Made by a program: the position numbers and the translations under genes
Notes under the pieces: model-generated
Seen by the model: the letters and a program-made list of their open reading frames with translations, nothing else
Told to the model about the DNA's origin: nothing
Databases searched by the model: none
Shown here: piece after piece, positions 1-4,733 of the stretch
How positions within the stretch are numbered: the stretch's first letter is position 1
Layout of the letters: every line of letters begins with the position of its first letter
Assembly: GCA_016840645.1 (NCBI GenBank)
Contig: JAEORY010000289.1
Coordinates: 1-5,672, forward strand
Length of the DNA stretch: 5,672 nucleotides
Direction: 5' to 3'
Source of the DNA: Candidatus Borrarchaeota archaeon
GTDB taxonomy: Archaea; Asgardarchaeota; Sifarchaeia; Borrarchaeales; Borrarchaeaceae

Positions 1-292
1 TCACGTTAATTATAATAGAGGGGTTTTCGTTCATTTTGTCGACTAGAGCGTTTAGGAGGAACGTATTAGAAATGGCGTAAATGCATATGTCAATTTCCTC
101 GTCTGCACTTTCCAACGCATCTATTGTGATATCGTAGCTAGAGTCTGGGGATGTATAGCATGTTACCTCCATATTACCAGAATGCTTTGTGGCAGAAAAG
201 CTAGAAGCAGTCGTTGCAACTGGTGCGAAAATAACTCCAATGAATAGTAGTGTTAATGTCAGCGTTGTAAGAAATAGATATTTTCTTCTCAT
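1..292 (-). CDS. Exported phospholipase D-like protein, N-terminal part (runs off left edge)
   Basis: The ATG at 292-290 opens 97 codons without a stop and continues past the window edge. Residues 1-4 are basic (MRRK), residues 5-26 are hydrophobic, and a small-residue stretch (ATTASS, 26-31) follows, so this is a typical Sec signal peptide with cleavage likely near residue 29. From residue 45 the sequence (CYTSPDSSYD, then a helix DALESADEEID, a strand ICIYAIS and a helix FLLNALVDKM) matches the opening of PLD-superfamily domains, where a strand-helix unit precedes the first HxKxxxxD motif. That motif would lie beyond the edge, so catalytic competence cannot be judged. In the family such proteins are secreted or surface nucleases or phospholipases. 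AAGGTGA lies 6 bases before this ATG and decides the start; the ATG at 296-294 is in another frame. It is transcribed divergently from the gene at 400. Confidence 0.78.
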   Translation of the reverse strand, partial: MRRKYLFLTTLTLTLLFIGVIFAPVATTASSFSATKHSGNMEVTCYTSPDSSYDITIDALESADEEIDICIYAISNTFLLNALVDKMNENPSIIINV

Positions 293-323
293 TCATTTTC
301 ACCTTTCTGAGACTTAACTATAT

Positions 324-339
324 GTATAACATGTAATAC
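324..339. promoter_or_regulatory. 16-bp dyad between divergent genes, possible operator
   Basis: GTATAACATGTAATAC is symmetric at 14 of 16 positions (GTAT-n-ACATGT-n-ATAC). It sits in the 107-bp space between the PLD-like gene and the gene at 400, and overlaps the TATA-like stretch (around 318-329) that would serve the minus-strand gene. A dimeric helix-turn-helix regulator could bind here. This is inference from symmetry and position only. Confidence 0.35.
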
Positions 340-375
340 TAATTAATCTATGACGCTTATTCTAAACGAATCCGC

Positions 376-384
376 TATAAAAAA
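376..384 (+). promoter_or_regulatory. TATA-box-like element before the gene at 400
   Basis: TATAAAAAA is a good archaeal TATA match. Its centre is only about 20-23 bases from the ATG codons at 400 and 403, so transcription starting at the usual archaeal distance would begin at or near the start codon and give a leaderless message. That conflicts with the GGAGG at 390-394, which would then not be transcribed. Either another promoter further upstream is used, or the SD-like run is incidental. Confidence 0.35.
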
Positions 385-399
385 CTGATGGAGGCAGCA

Positions 400-882
400 A
401 TGATGGTCAAAGAATTAAAATACGAATTTTCAGCGCAAGAAGAAATTAATAAATGTTTAAATTGTCTAAAGGACGTAACTGAAGTTACATCTGAAGAAAT
501 GGAGGAAACTGGGAGTCTCAAAATAAAATCCTTAGACAGATCTATGATAATTTTAGTTCATCCGATGTTTTCTGAATCTCAACAACTCAAAATAGAGGTA
601 TATGCTACAACAACAGAAAAAAAGGCTGAAGAAATTGTAAAGACATGTTTTGGAACACCAAAATCAGAAAGAAAGTTAGCACCATCAATATTAGAAATAT
701 CAAAGTCGATCGTTGAATCTAAGAGGCAGAACTTAGATCAGTTGACAGAAGATATATGTGATATATTTGGACTGAAGGCGAAACACTTCGAACGCTATAA
801 AAAGATGATTATGCAGTCGGCATCGATGCCTGGAGCGCTACCTGAGGTAAAACAGGCCGCAGCTAAAATAGAATCCTTATAA
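400..882 (+). CDS. Unrecognised 160-residue soluble protein with a CxxC motif
   Basis: I do not recognise a family. ATG triplets in frame occur at 388, 400 and 403. GGAGG at 390-394 overlaps the first and sits 5 or 8 bases before the other two, so 400 (or 403) is the likely start. The protein has no signal peptide or membrane segment and is highly charged. The N-terminal half looks alpha/beta: a helix with CLNC at residues 19-22, then strands around SMIILVHP and LKIEVYAT. The C-terminal half is mostly helical (LEISKSIVESK, DQLTEDICDIFGL, HFERYKKMI). Further cysteines occur at about 83 and 120. A DsrE-family gene follows 53 bases later in the same direction; it also has a CxxC, so a shared thiol or sulfur role is conceivable but not shown. 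Codon use resembles the neighbours, and the frame is certain. Confidence 0.78.
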   Translation: MMVKELKYEFSAQEEINKCLNCLKDVTEVTSEEMEETGSLKIKSLDRSMIILVHPMFSESQQLKIEVYATTTEKKAEEIVKTCFGTPKSERKLAPSILEISKSIVESKRQNLDQLTEDICDIFGLKAKHFERYKKMIMQSASMPGALPEVKQAAAKIESL

Positions 883-935
883 ATATCTTAAAAACTATCA
901 TATTCAACAAATTGTAAATACTTGGAGCTGAATTA

Positions 936-1283
936 ATGACGGAAAGGGAAAATAGTCTCGTTGTAGTTTGGAGTAGCGGAGATCGCGAAGTTGCACTTAA
1001 AATGGTCTTCATGTACACTTTGAATTCAAAATTGAAAGATTGGTGGGAAGATGTTCGCTTTATTGTTTGGGGTCCATCAGCAAAGTTATTGAGTGTTGAT
1101 GTCGAACTACAAGAATACTTACAAAAAATGAGAGATGCTGGAGTGATATTAGAAGCATGCAAAAAGTGTTCAGACCTTTTTGGAGTTTCAGCAAAACTCG
1201 AAGACCTAGGCATCGATGTAAAATATATGGGAGTACCGTTAACGACATATTTGAAGGAAGGTCGACACATAATCACTTTTTAA
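936..1283 (+). CDS. DsrE/DsrF-like family protein
   Basis: This is a 115-residue cytoplasmic protein with the whole DsrE-like fold pattern. It has strand LVVVWSSGD (8-16), helix VALKMVFMYTLN, strand VRFIVWGPSAKLL (40-52), a helix ending LQKMRDAGV, strand ILEACKKCSDLFGV (71-84) and C-terminal LGIDVKYMGVPLTTYLKEG. The cysteines C75 and C78 in EACKKC sit where the active-site Cys of sulfur-relay members of the family lies. Known relatives move persulfide sulfur between proteins; others have no assigned role, so the substrate here is unknown. GGAG at 924-927 is 8 bases before ATG 936 and fixes the start. It lies 53 bases behind the gene at 400, possibly co-transcribed, and converges on the hydrolase gene ending at 1375. 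Confidence 0.85.
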   Translation: MTERENSLVVVWSSGDREVALKMVFMYTLNSKLKDWWEDVRFIVWGPSAKLLSVDVELQEYLQKMRDAGVILEACKKCSDLFGVSAKLEDLGIDVKYMGVPLTTYLKEGRHIITF

Positions 1284-1374
1284 TTAATCTATCATTCTTA
1301 AAGAGTTAGAACTCAAATAGAATGTTGCTCAATAGAGTAAAGTAGAATCATCTTTCATCAAAAGTATTTATTCT

Positions 1375-2355
1375 TTAATATTGTATGTATCGAGTTCTGC
1401 AGTTTGTAGCTTTACGTCTGACGAGAAGTCGTTTATTTTTAAAGACGAATGTATCTAAATCTCTTACAACTAGAATTGTCCTCACATAATTTTTCAATTC
1501 TAGAATAGCCTTTGTGGATTCTTTTGTATGAAAGGGTATTGATTCTAAAGTGAGTCTCTCAGCAGCTTGTTTTAATATCGCTTCTTCAGTCGTTTCGATG
1601 TCTTTTGAAGTCTTTTTAAATAATGATCTGTGACCATATCGCATATCAGCAATATGTGTTAATACAAGATGGTTCGAATTACTTCTTAAAGCATCAATCA
1701 CAGCAGTAGATGGTGTAGAATGCATACTCATTCTCGCCCATCGTTTATTTTTGTTAGGAAAGGTACTTTCATGAAAAAAAATAAGCGAGTTTTGTGCTAA
1801 TTTCTGAATCGCATTAACACCTGCAAGCGTGTCTACTGGCGCACAAAATTTCCAATCAGGATTTTTAAATGCATAACAAAGAGATGGTGTTCTGTGTGCT
1901 GCTCTACATGCCCAAACTTCGGTATTTTGAATTTCATCAATTTTCTTAATTTCATCTGATTTAAGAAATAGTTGGTTTTTTTCATCGTCACTTAGAAATT
2001 CTATAAACCGTGGAATCCTTCCTAAAAAACAAGCTCTGATAAAAAGTCTTAAGAAACGTTCTTTTTCAGGCGGATAAAATAATTTCACCTTTGGATTATC
2101 AGAAGCTTTTTTAATCTTACGAAGAACCCATCCAAGATATAAGGGATTGAGGTGATCTGAATGCGTGTGAGTGATAAAAATGCGATGGATTTTTGAAAAA
2201 TCGTCTTTTCTAAGAGAAAGTAAGTTTTTTGATCCACAATCGATTAACGTGATAGATTGATCGTCGCCAAAATATAGTCTTACGACCATTGCGCTTTTGG
2301 CTCTATATTGAAGAATGTTCGCTGAGCCACTTCCCAGCACATGTATTGAAATCAT
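1375..2355 (-). CDS. Metallo-beta-lactamase-fold hydrolase, RNase Z-like
   Basis: The 326-residue protein carries the ordered metal-binding motifs of the RNase Z branch of the metallo-beta-lactamase superfamily. N-terminal VLGSGSA (6-12) and LIDCG (37-41) are followed by HTHSDH (H63, H65, D67, H68), H154 in CRAAHRTPS, D175 in PVDT, HESTF (195-199), MHSTPS (H212) and LTHIADMRY (H234). RNase Z enzymes cut tRNA 3' trailers; related hydrolases act on other phosphodiesters, so the substrate is not settled. A helical insert at about 97-131 replaces the typical flexible arm, and GDT is changed to VDT with the Asp kept. About 60 extra residues at the C-terminus end in a basic stretch. The start at 2355 is the first ATG and begins directly with the first beta strand; only a weak GTGAT lies 3 bases upstream. 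It is transcribed toward the DsrE gene. Confidence 0.9.
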   Translation of the reverse strand: MISIHVLGSGSANILQYRAKSAMVVRLYFGDDQSITLIDCGSKNLLSLRKDDFSKIHRIFITHTHSDHLNPLYLGWVLRKIKKASDNPKVKLFYPPEKERFLRLFIRACFLGRIPRFIEFLSDDEKNQLFLKSDEIKKIDEIQNTEVWACRAAHRTPSLCYAFKNPDWKFCAPVDTLAGVNAIQKLAQNSLIFFHESTFPNKNKRWARMSMHSTPSTAVIDALRSNSNHLVLTHIADMRYGHRSLFKKTSKDIETTEEAILKQAAERLTLESIPFHTKESTKAILELKNYVRTILVVRDLDTFVFKNKRLLVRRKATNCRTRYIQY

Positions 2356-2370
2356 TAGATCACAATTCTA

Positions 2371-2413
2371 CCTCAAGGAAGCCCCGTCTCTTTAGTGTGG
2401 GGAGGAATTGAGG
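2371..2413. repeat. Two-stem inverted repeat resembling a solitary IS200/IS605 end
   Basis: The arms CCTCAA (2371-2376) and TTGAGG (2408-2413) pair perfectly. Inside them CCCC (2382-2385) pairs with GGGG (2399-2402), separated from the outer stem by 5 unpaired bases on each side (ggaag / aggaa), with a 13-base loop containing CTTTAG. The GGAAG-CCCC...GTGGGG core is shared with the hairpin at 4632-4672 in front of tnpB. No transposase remnant adjoins it on either side. It lies 16 bp upstream of the hydrolase start, so it may also form structure in that gene's leader RNA. Confidence 0.5.
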
Positions 2414-2444
2414 GACGTTTTACTTTCATCTGGGTCTCTCTATC

Positions 2445-2452
2445 TTTTAATA
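2445..2452 (-). promoter_or_regulatory. Possible TATA box for the RNase Z-like gene
   Basis: Read on the minus strand this is TATTAAAA, about 90 bases before ATG 2355. Initiation some 25 bases downstream would give a leader of roughly 65 bases that contains the entire 2371-2413 inverted repeat. The match is only fair in AT-rich DNA. Confidence 0.25.
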
Positions 2453-2505
2453 AGTTTTTGTGTGAGATTGTTTAGTCAAGAATTGTTTCTAAGTCAAATA
2501 CTAAC

Positions 2506-2545
2506 CGAATTTCTAGTATTTTAGATCGTTTTTCTAGTAAATTCG
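2506..2545. repeat. Interrupted inverted repeat just before the recombinase gene
   Basis: CGAATTTCTAG (2506-2516) faces CTAGTAAATTCG (2534-2545), identical in inverse orientation except for one extra base. The same two copies also read as a direct repeat TTTCTAGTA at 2510-2518 and 2531-2539, spaced 21 bp, two helical turns. The right arm abuts the AAGGT ribosome-binding site (2546-2550). It could be a site bound by the recombinase itself, an autoregulatory operator, or part of an attachment site. Confidence 0.4.
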
Positions 2546-2557
2546 AAGGTCAGGCAG

Positions 2558-2821
2558 ATGACAGGTAAAGAGACTTACACAGAGGAAGAGATAATTAGAA
2601 TTTTCAAAGAGTATATGCAGAAAAAAGACAAATTTCCTAGTAAATCACAAATTGAAGCAGATAAATCATTACCATCTTATACTACAGTTAAAAGACGATT
2701 TGGATCTTTATTCAAATTTAAACAAATTTTAGGTGTAGATATATCACAAGATCTAAAAAGGAAGGATACTGCTATCAGATACACAAATGATGACATAAAA
2801 AACGAGTGCAGAAATTCATAG
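2558..2821 (+). CDS. Recombinase N-terminal piece: homing-endonuclease-associated repeat
   Basis: This stretch has 87 codons. Residues 7-59 form one complete repeat of the type found beside HNH homing endonucleases (Pfam HNH_repeat): YTEEEIIRIF..., then FPSKSQIE, LPSYTTVKRRFGSL and FKQILG. These repeats are small helical DNA-binding modules. A second repeat begins at YTNDDI (about 75-80), but this frame ends in CRNS and a TAG at 2819-2821, in the middle of the repeat. The rest of the repeat continues in the -1 frame. If translated alone, it would give a DNA-binding fragment without catalytic domain, which could in principle act as a repressor. Confidence 0.7.
   Translation: MTGKETYTEEEIIRIFKEYMQKKDKFPSKSQIEADKSLPSYTTVKRRFGSLFKFKQILGVDISQDLKRKDTAIRYTNDDIKNECRNS
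2797..2803 (+). other. A AAA AAC slippery heptamer at the frame change
   Basis: In the upstream reading frame the codons are ATA AAA AAC, so the heptamer is in the exact phase needed for -1 slippage. Re-reading in the -1 frame gives CGA GTG CAG AAA and joins the second repeat without gaining or losing a residue relative to the first repeat. The zero-frame stop follows 16 bases later. I see no convincing stimulatory stem-loop in the next 15 bases. Loss of one A from a run of seven would look identical. Confidence 0.5.
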
Positions 2822-3252
2822 AGCAGACGGGTCGATTTCCACTATACGAGGATTTCGAGAATACCTCTTATCTACCTTCTCACCATACAATAATGAGAAG
2901 ATTTGAAGGAATTGAGGGCGTAAAGAAATTTCTAGGCGTCAAGATAAAGCCTACTAAAACATCTGAAATTATCAGATCTACTTCTCCAATTCTACGAGAG
3001 TACTACGAGGAATTACTTGAAACGGCTTCTTCAGAAACAACGAGAACATATATTAACATATTGCTAGATTTTAGAGAGTTTCTACTCAGCAAAGGCAAAG
3101 ACATAGAAACTTTAACAGACGAAGACATTATTCATTATATCAAAATACTCAGAGAAAAAGGATCATTTAAACCAAGATCAAGAAATTTCCGTAAAAATTC
3201 TATTAATACAATCTATGGTAAAATGAGAGTAATCTCAACATTTCTCAAGTAG
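2806..3252 (+). CDS. Recombinase middle piece: second repeat and core-binding domain
   Basis: The frame is open from 2794, and GTG 2806 is merely its first start-like codon with no ribosome-binding site. Residues 3-45 complete the second repeat (KFIEQTGRFPLYEDF, LPSHHTIMRRFEG, VKKFLGV), closely parallel to the first. Residues about 58-148 form the N-terminal SAM-like core-binding domain of tyrosine recombinases: REYYEELLETASSETTRTY, LLDFREFLLSKG, LTDEDIIHYIKIL, INTIYGKMRVISTFLK. The domain is followed at once by TAG 3250-3252, where relatives commonly have a residue such as Trp in a helix ending FFKWL. A TGG to TAG change would explain the stop. Confidence 0.72.
   Translation: MQKFIEQTGRFPLYEDFENTSYLPSHHTIMRRFEGIEGVKKFLGVKIKPTKTSEIIRSTSPILREYYEELLETASSETTRTYINILLDFREFLLSKGKDIETLTDEDIIHYIKILREKGSFKPRSRNFRKNSINTIYGKMRVISTFLK
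3250..3252 (+). other. In-frame TAG between core-binding and catalytic domains
   Basis: The frame before (VISTFLK) and after (ILDISEETE) this codon is the same, and the protein reads on coherently for 220 codons. Explanations are a nonsense mutation (TGG, CAG or AAG are one step away), a sequence error, or suppression. Pyrrolysine decoding of UAG is known in some archaea, but nothing in this window supports it. Confidence 0.75.
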
Positions 3253-3912
3253 ATTTTAGATATTAGTGAAGAAACGGAGTCAGAACCTTACATTAAGCGA
3301 TCTATGATTAAACGGATAAGAAGGAGAATTAAAAGAGGTAAATCTCTCATAGGCGTGAGGCAACAAACGAAAAGAAGGGCTTTAACACCTGAAGAGGTTC
3401 TTACAGTAAGAGAGAAGGTTTTAGAGCCATTCCTAAGAAATCTTTTCGATATTGGTTTAAATTTATGTCTAAGGATCTCAGAATATTGTAGAATTACATT
3501 ATCGGATATACACTTCGATGAGGATTACATTTTAATCAAAGGTAAAGGTGGAAAAGAGAGATTACTAGCTTTAACTAGAGAAATGCAAAGGCTCTTACAG
3601 AGACAAATAGAATTCAGAAAATTAAACGGAGTAGTAGACCACGAATATTTATTCTTTTTAAAACGCTGGAAAAGACCTTTAACGAGATCTCGTTTACAGA
3701 GATATTACAAACAAATGTCTAAAATTAGTGAAGTAAAATTTGGAAGTCACAATCTACGATATACTCATTCGGTAATGCTTCTTAAAAAAGGAGTACCTCG
3801 TTATATCGTTAAAAGTAGACTCGGACATCTTTCAGATGGTACTGATTTGTATCTGAGAGATAAAATCGAAGAAGAAAAAAGAATATTAGAAGCCAAAGTA
3901 AGAATGCTATAA
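3253..3912 (+). CDS. Recombinase C-terminal piece: tyrosine recombinase catalytic domain
   Basis: The first ATG in this stretch is 3304, without a ribosome-binding site; residues are numbered from it (202 residues). The catalytic set is visible. R57 is in CLRISEYCRITLSDI, a Lys is in IKGKGGKER (K81 or K84), H149 and R152 are in SHNLRYTH, H175 is in RLGHLS and Y183 is in DLYLR. The His-to-Tyr spacing is 8 residues rather than the common 9, so a one-codon deletion or lineage variation should be considered. The upstream part, RALTPEEV, is the usual linker start of the catalytic domain. A charged helix (KIEEEKRILEAKVRML) closes the protein. Sequence chemistry alone predicts an active enzyme if the whole gene is expressed. 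Confidence 0.85.
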   Translation: MLDISEETESEPYIKRSMIKRIRRRIKRGKSLIGVRQQTKRRALTPEEVLTVREKVLEPFLRNLFDIGLNLCLRISEYCRITLSDIHFDEDYILIKGKGGKERLLALTREMQRLLQRQIEFRKLNGVVDHEYLFFLKRWKRPLTRSRLQRYYKQMSKISEVKFGSHNLRYTHSVMLLKKGVPRYIVKSRLGHLSDGTDLYLRDKIEEEKRILEAKVRML

Positions 3913-3917
3913 TCGTA

Positions 3918-4022
3918 GAAAAAACCTGCTAATAAGGTCTTATCTCTTACTCCTGGATGCGACTCCATTGGAGCGCCTGGGATATATTCAGATTTTTTCA
4001 CAACAACCTTACTAGAAGGCAT
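3918..4022 (-). pseudogene. Severed N-terminal fragment of an unrecognised gene
   Basis: On the minus strand, ATG 4022-4020 is preceded by GGTGA at 4033-4029 (6-base spacing) and a TATA-like box at 4067-4061, a full set of start signals. The reading begins MPSSKVVVKK and continues through YIPGAPMESHPGVRDKT, which has the look of a real conserved N-terminus. After about 35 codons it meets the 3' end of the recombinase gene. The frame stays open to 3801, but that part is only the antisense of the recombinase C-terminus. I do not recognise the family. The most likely history is that recombinase insertion or a deletion removed the rest of the gene; the exact break, placed here near 3918, is a guess. 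A genuine short peptide gene is the alternative. Confidence 0.45.
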
Positions 4023-4060
4023 GTCAGCTCACCAAGTTTTCCTGATATAGATCTCTCAAA

Positions 4061-4067
4061 TTTATAA
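4061..4067 (-). promoter_or_regulatory. TATA box for the fragment starting at 4022
   Basis: Minus-strand TTATAAA lies 39 bases before the ATG, which leaves a leader of about 15-20 bases holding GGTGA. It is bracketed by the inverted pair CTCTC (4053-4057) and GAGAG (4075-4079), a possible operator. Confidence 0.4.
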
Positions 4068-4095
4068 TTATCGCGAGAGCAATCCGTGAACAATA

Positions 4096-4109
4096 AATTT
4101 CTAGAAATT
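4096..4109. repeat. 14-bp perfect palindrome AATTTCTAGAAATT
   Basis: The palindrome lies in the 219-bp space between the recombinase and the longin-like gene, upstream of the divergent starts at 4022 and 4132. Its half AATTTCTAG also occurs at 2508-2516 before the recombinase. It could be an operator or a recombinase-bound site. In DNA this AT-rich, chance is not excluded. Confidence 0.35.
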
Positions 4110-4131
4110 ATCTATCAGACGATCTCCTTAT

Positions 4132-4686
4132 GTGACAAAAGTAACTTTAATATATTTGCTCGTACTTAAAGAGATTCTACTAAGAAATTGTTTCAGAGTT
4201 ACTTCCATCAAAAAAAATGGGGATTTGATTGAGTTGACGTTACATCACATATTTTTGGTTGAGAAGACAGGTCTTCCAGTTTATTCCATGTGTATTGATC
4301 ACCCTTCTGAAGAATGTGCGCTCGGAATGATAGATGATTCCCTTGCAGCGGGATTCATAGCAGCAATAAAATCTTTCGGCGATGAAGTAGGGTTTAAAAA
4401 TATACAACGAATTGACTCTAACAACTTTAGACTTCTTTTTGATTTTTCAGATGACGCTATATTAGTATTTGAGACTTCACCAAAAGATTCCATTAGAAGA
4501 TACAAAAAAATGATGAACAAAAGCACGAATTTTCTGAACGACGCGTATTATGAAGGCTTCACAAGACTTGAGAGCCAAAAAATCAAATTTTTAGGACGAT
4601 TTAGCAGTTTCTTGGATAATTTTAACTTAATCGGCGGGAAGTCCCCTTCCGACAGGTGGGGGATGAAAGCCGGTGGCTTTATATAG
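4132..4686 (+). CDS. Longin/roadblock-like domain protein, C-terminus altered by IS insertion
   Basis: The core, from about residue 37, has a strand HHIFLVEKTGLPVYSMC (38-54), a helix SLAAGFIAAIKSFGDEVG (about 69-86), then strands KNIQRID, FRLLFDF and AILVFET, and a helix RYKKMMNKSTNFLNDAY. This is the profilin-like order of archaeal longin/roadblock sensor domains, which in related proteins partner with small GTPases; Asgard archaea carry many. No GTPase is in view. The start is uncertain. GTG 4132 has no ribosome-binding site, and TTG codons at 4225 or 4234 lie closer to the domain; the frame is open back to 4105. From about residue 167 the sequence (GGKSPSDRW...) is translated from the transposon end hairpin, so the native C-terminus is lost or displaced; the stop at 4684-4686 belongs to the element. 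Confidence 0.62.
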   Translation: MTKVTLIYLLVLKEILLRNCFRVTSIKKNGDLIELTLHHIFLVEKTGLPVYSMCIDHPSEECALGMIDDSLAAGFIAAIKSFGDEVGFKNIQRIDSNNFRLLFDFSDDAILVFETSPKDSIRRYKKMMNKSTNFLNDAYYEGFTRLESQKIKFLGRFSSFLDNFNLIGGKSPSDRWGMKAGGFI

Positions 4687-4733
4687 GCTTTATGGCTATA
4701 ACCTAGTAAGTAACAGAGTTCTACGTGAAGTCC
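4632..4733 (+). mobile_element. Left end of a tnpB-only IS200/IS605-type element
   Basis: CGGC (4632-4635) pairs with GCCG (4669-4672). After 7 unpaired bases on each side, CCCC (4643-4646) pairs with GGGG (4658-4661), and CC/GG closes a GACA loop. This subterminal two-stem form is typical of the ends that IS200/IS605 transposases recognise as folded single strands. Next come AAAGCC-GGT-GGCTTT (4666-4680), a direct repeat GGCTTTAT (4675-4682, 4686-4693) and tnpB. The true outer border lies at or shortly left of 4632, near TTAAT (4627-4631) or TTTAAC (4621-4626). There is no tnpA between the end and tnpB, as in IS1341-type elements. The right end is outside the window. Confidence 0.62.
4678..4685 (+). 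promoter_or_regulatory. TATA box driving tnpB
   Basis: TTTATATA is a near-ideal archaeal TATA box. Initiation about 25 bases downstream, near 4708, leaves a leader of about 26 bases before ATG 4734. The element thus carries its own promoter within its left end. Confidence 0.5.

Larger units (their letters stand above)
2558..3912 (+). pseudogene. Tyrosine recombinase/integrase, interrupted by a frame change and an in-frame TAG
   Basis: The three open stretches below form one gene. Frame 2 from ATG 2558 passes to frame 1 near 2797-2803. Frame 1 then runs to 3912, broken only by TAG at 3250-3252. Reconstructed length is about 451 residues: two homing-endonuclease-associated repeats, a SAM-like core-binding domain, then a tyrosine-recombinase catalytic domain with all expected catalytic positions recognisable. 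AAGGT at 2546-2550, 7 bases before ATG 2558, is the only convincing ribosome-binding site; neither later stretch has its own, which argues against three separate genes. Family members cut and rejoin DNA at specific sites through a 3'-phosphotyrosine bond and drive integration of mobile elements. Whether the breaks are decay, sequence errors or recoding is open. The preserved domains suggest the lesions are young. Confidence 0.82.

Noticed and set aside
1060..1248. Minus-strand open frame of 62 codons
   Set aside because: It is another antisense shadow of the DsrE-family gene, with no start signals.
863..1276. Minus-strand open frame of 137 codons opposite the DsrE-family gene
   Set aside because: It is the antisense of a gene with clear family features and a ribosome-binding site, and its own translation shows no domain.
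1284..1374. Terminator or small RNA between the convergent DsrE and hydrolase genes
   Set aside because: It has only T-rich runs that could end transcription in archaea and no clear stem-loop, so there is nothing specific enough to annotate.
1497..1506. Palindrome ATTCTAGAAT inside the RNase Z-like gene, similar to the CTAG sites around the recombinase
   Set aside because: It lies in coding sequence, is short and AT-rich, and shows that CTAG with flanking A/T is not rare here, which weakens the attachment-site reading.
3913..4131. tRNA gene as the integration target beside the recombinase
   Set aside because: I could find no acceptor stem, T-loop GTTCRA pattern or cloverleaf on either strand.
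4299..4526. Minus-strand open frame of 75 codons
   Set aside because: It is antisense to the longin/roadblock-like domain, and the plus-strand reading explains the sequence.
2371..4672. Composite transposon bounded by the two CCCC/GGGG hairpins
   Set aside because: IS200/IS605 elements do not normally form such composites. The right hairpin belongs to the tnpB on its right, and no second transposase marks the left one.
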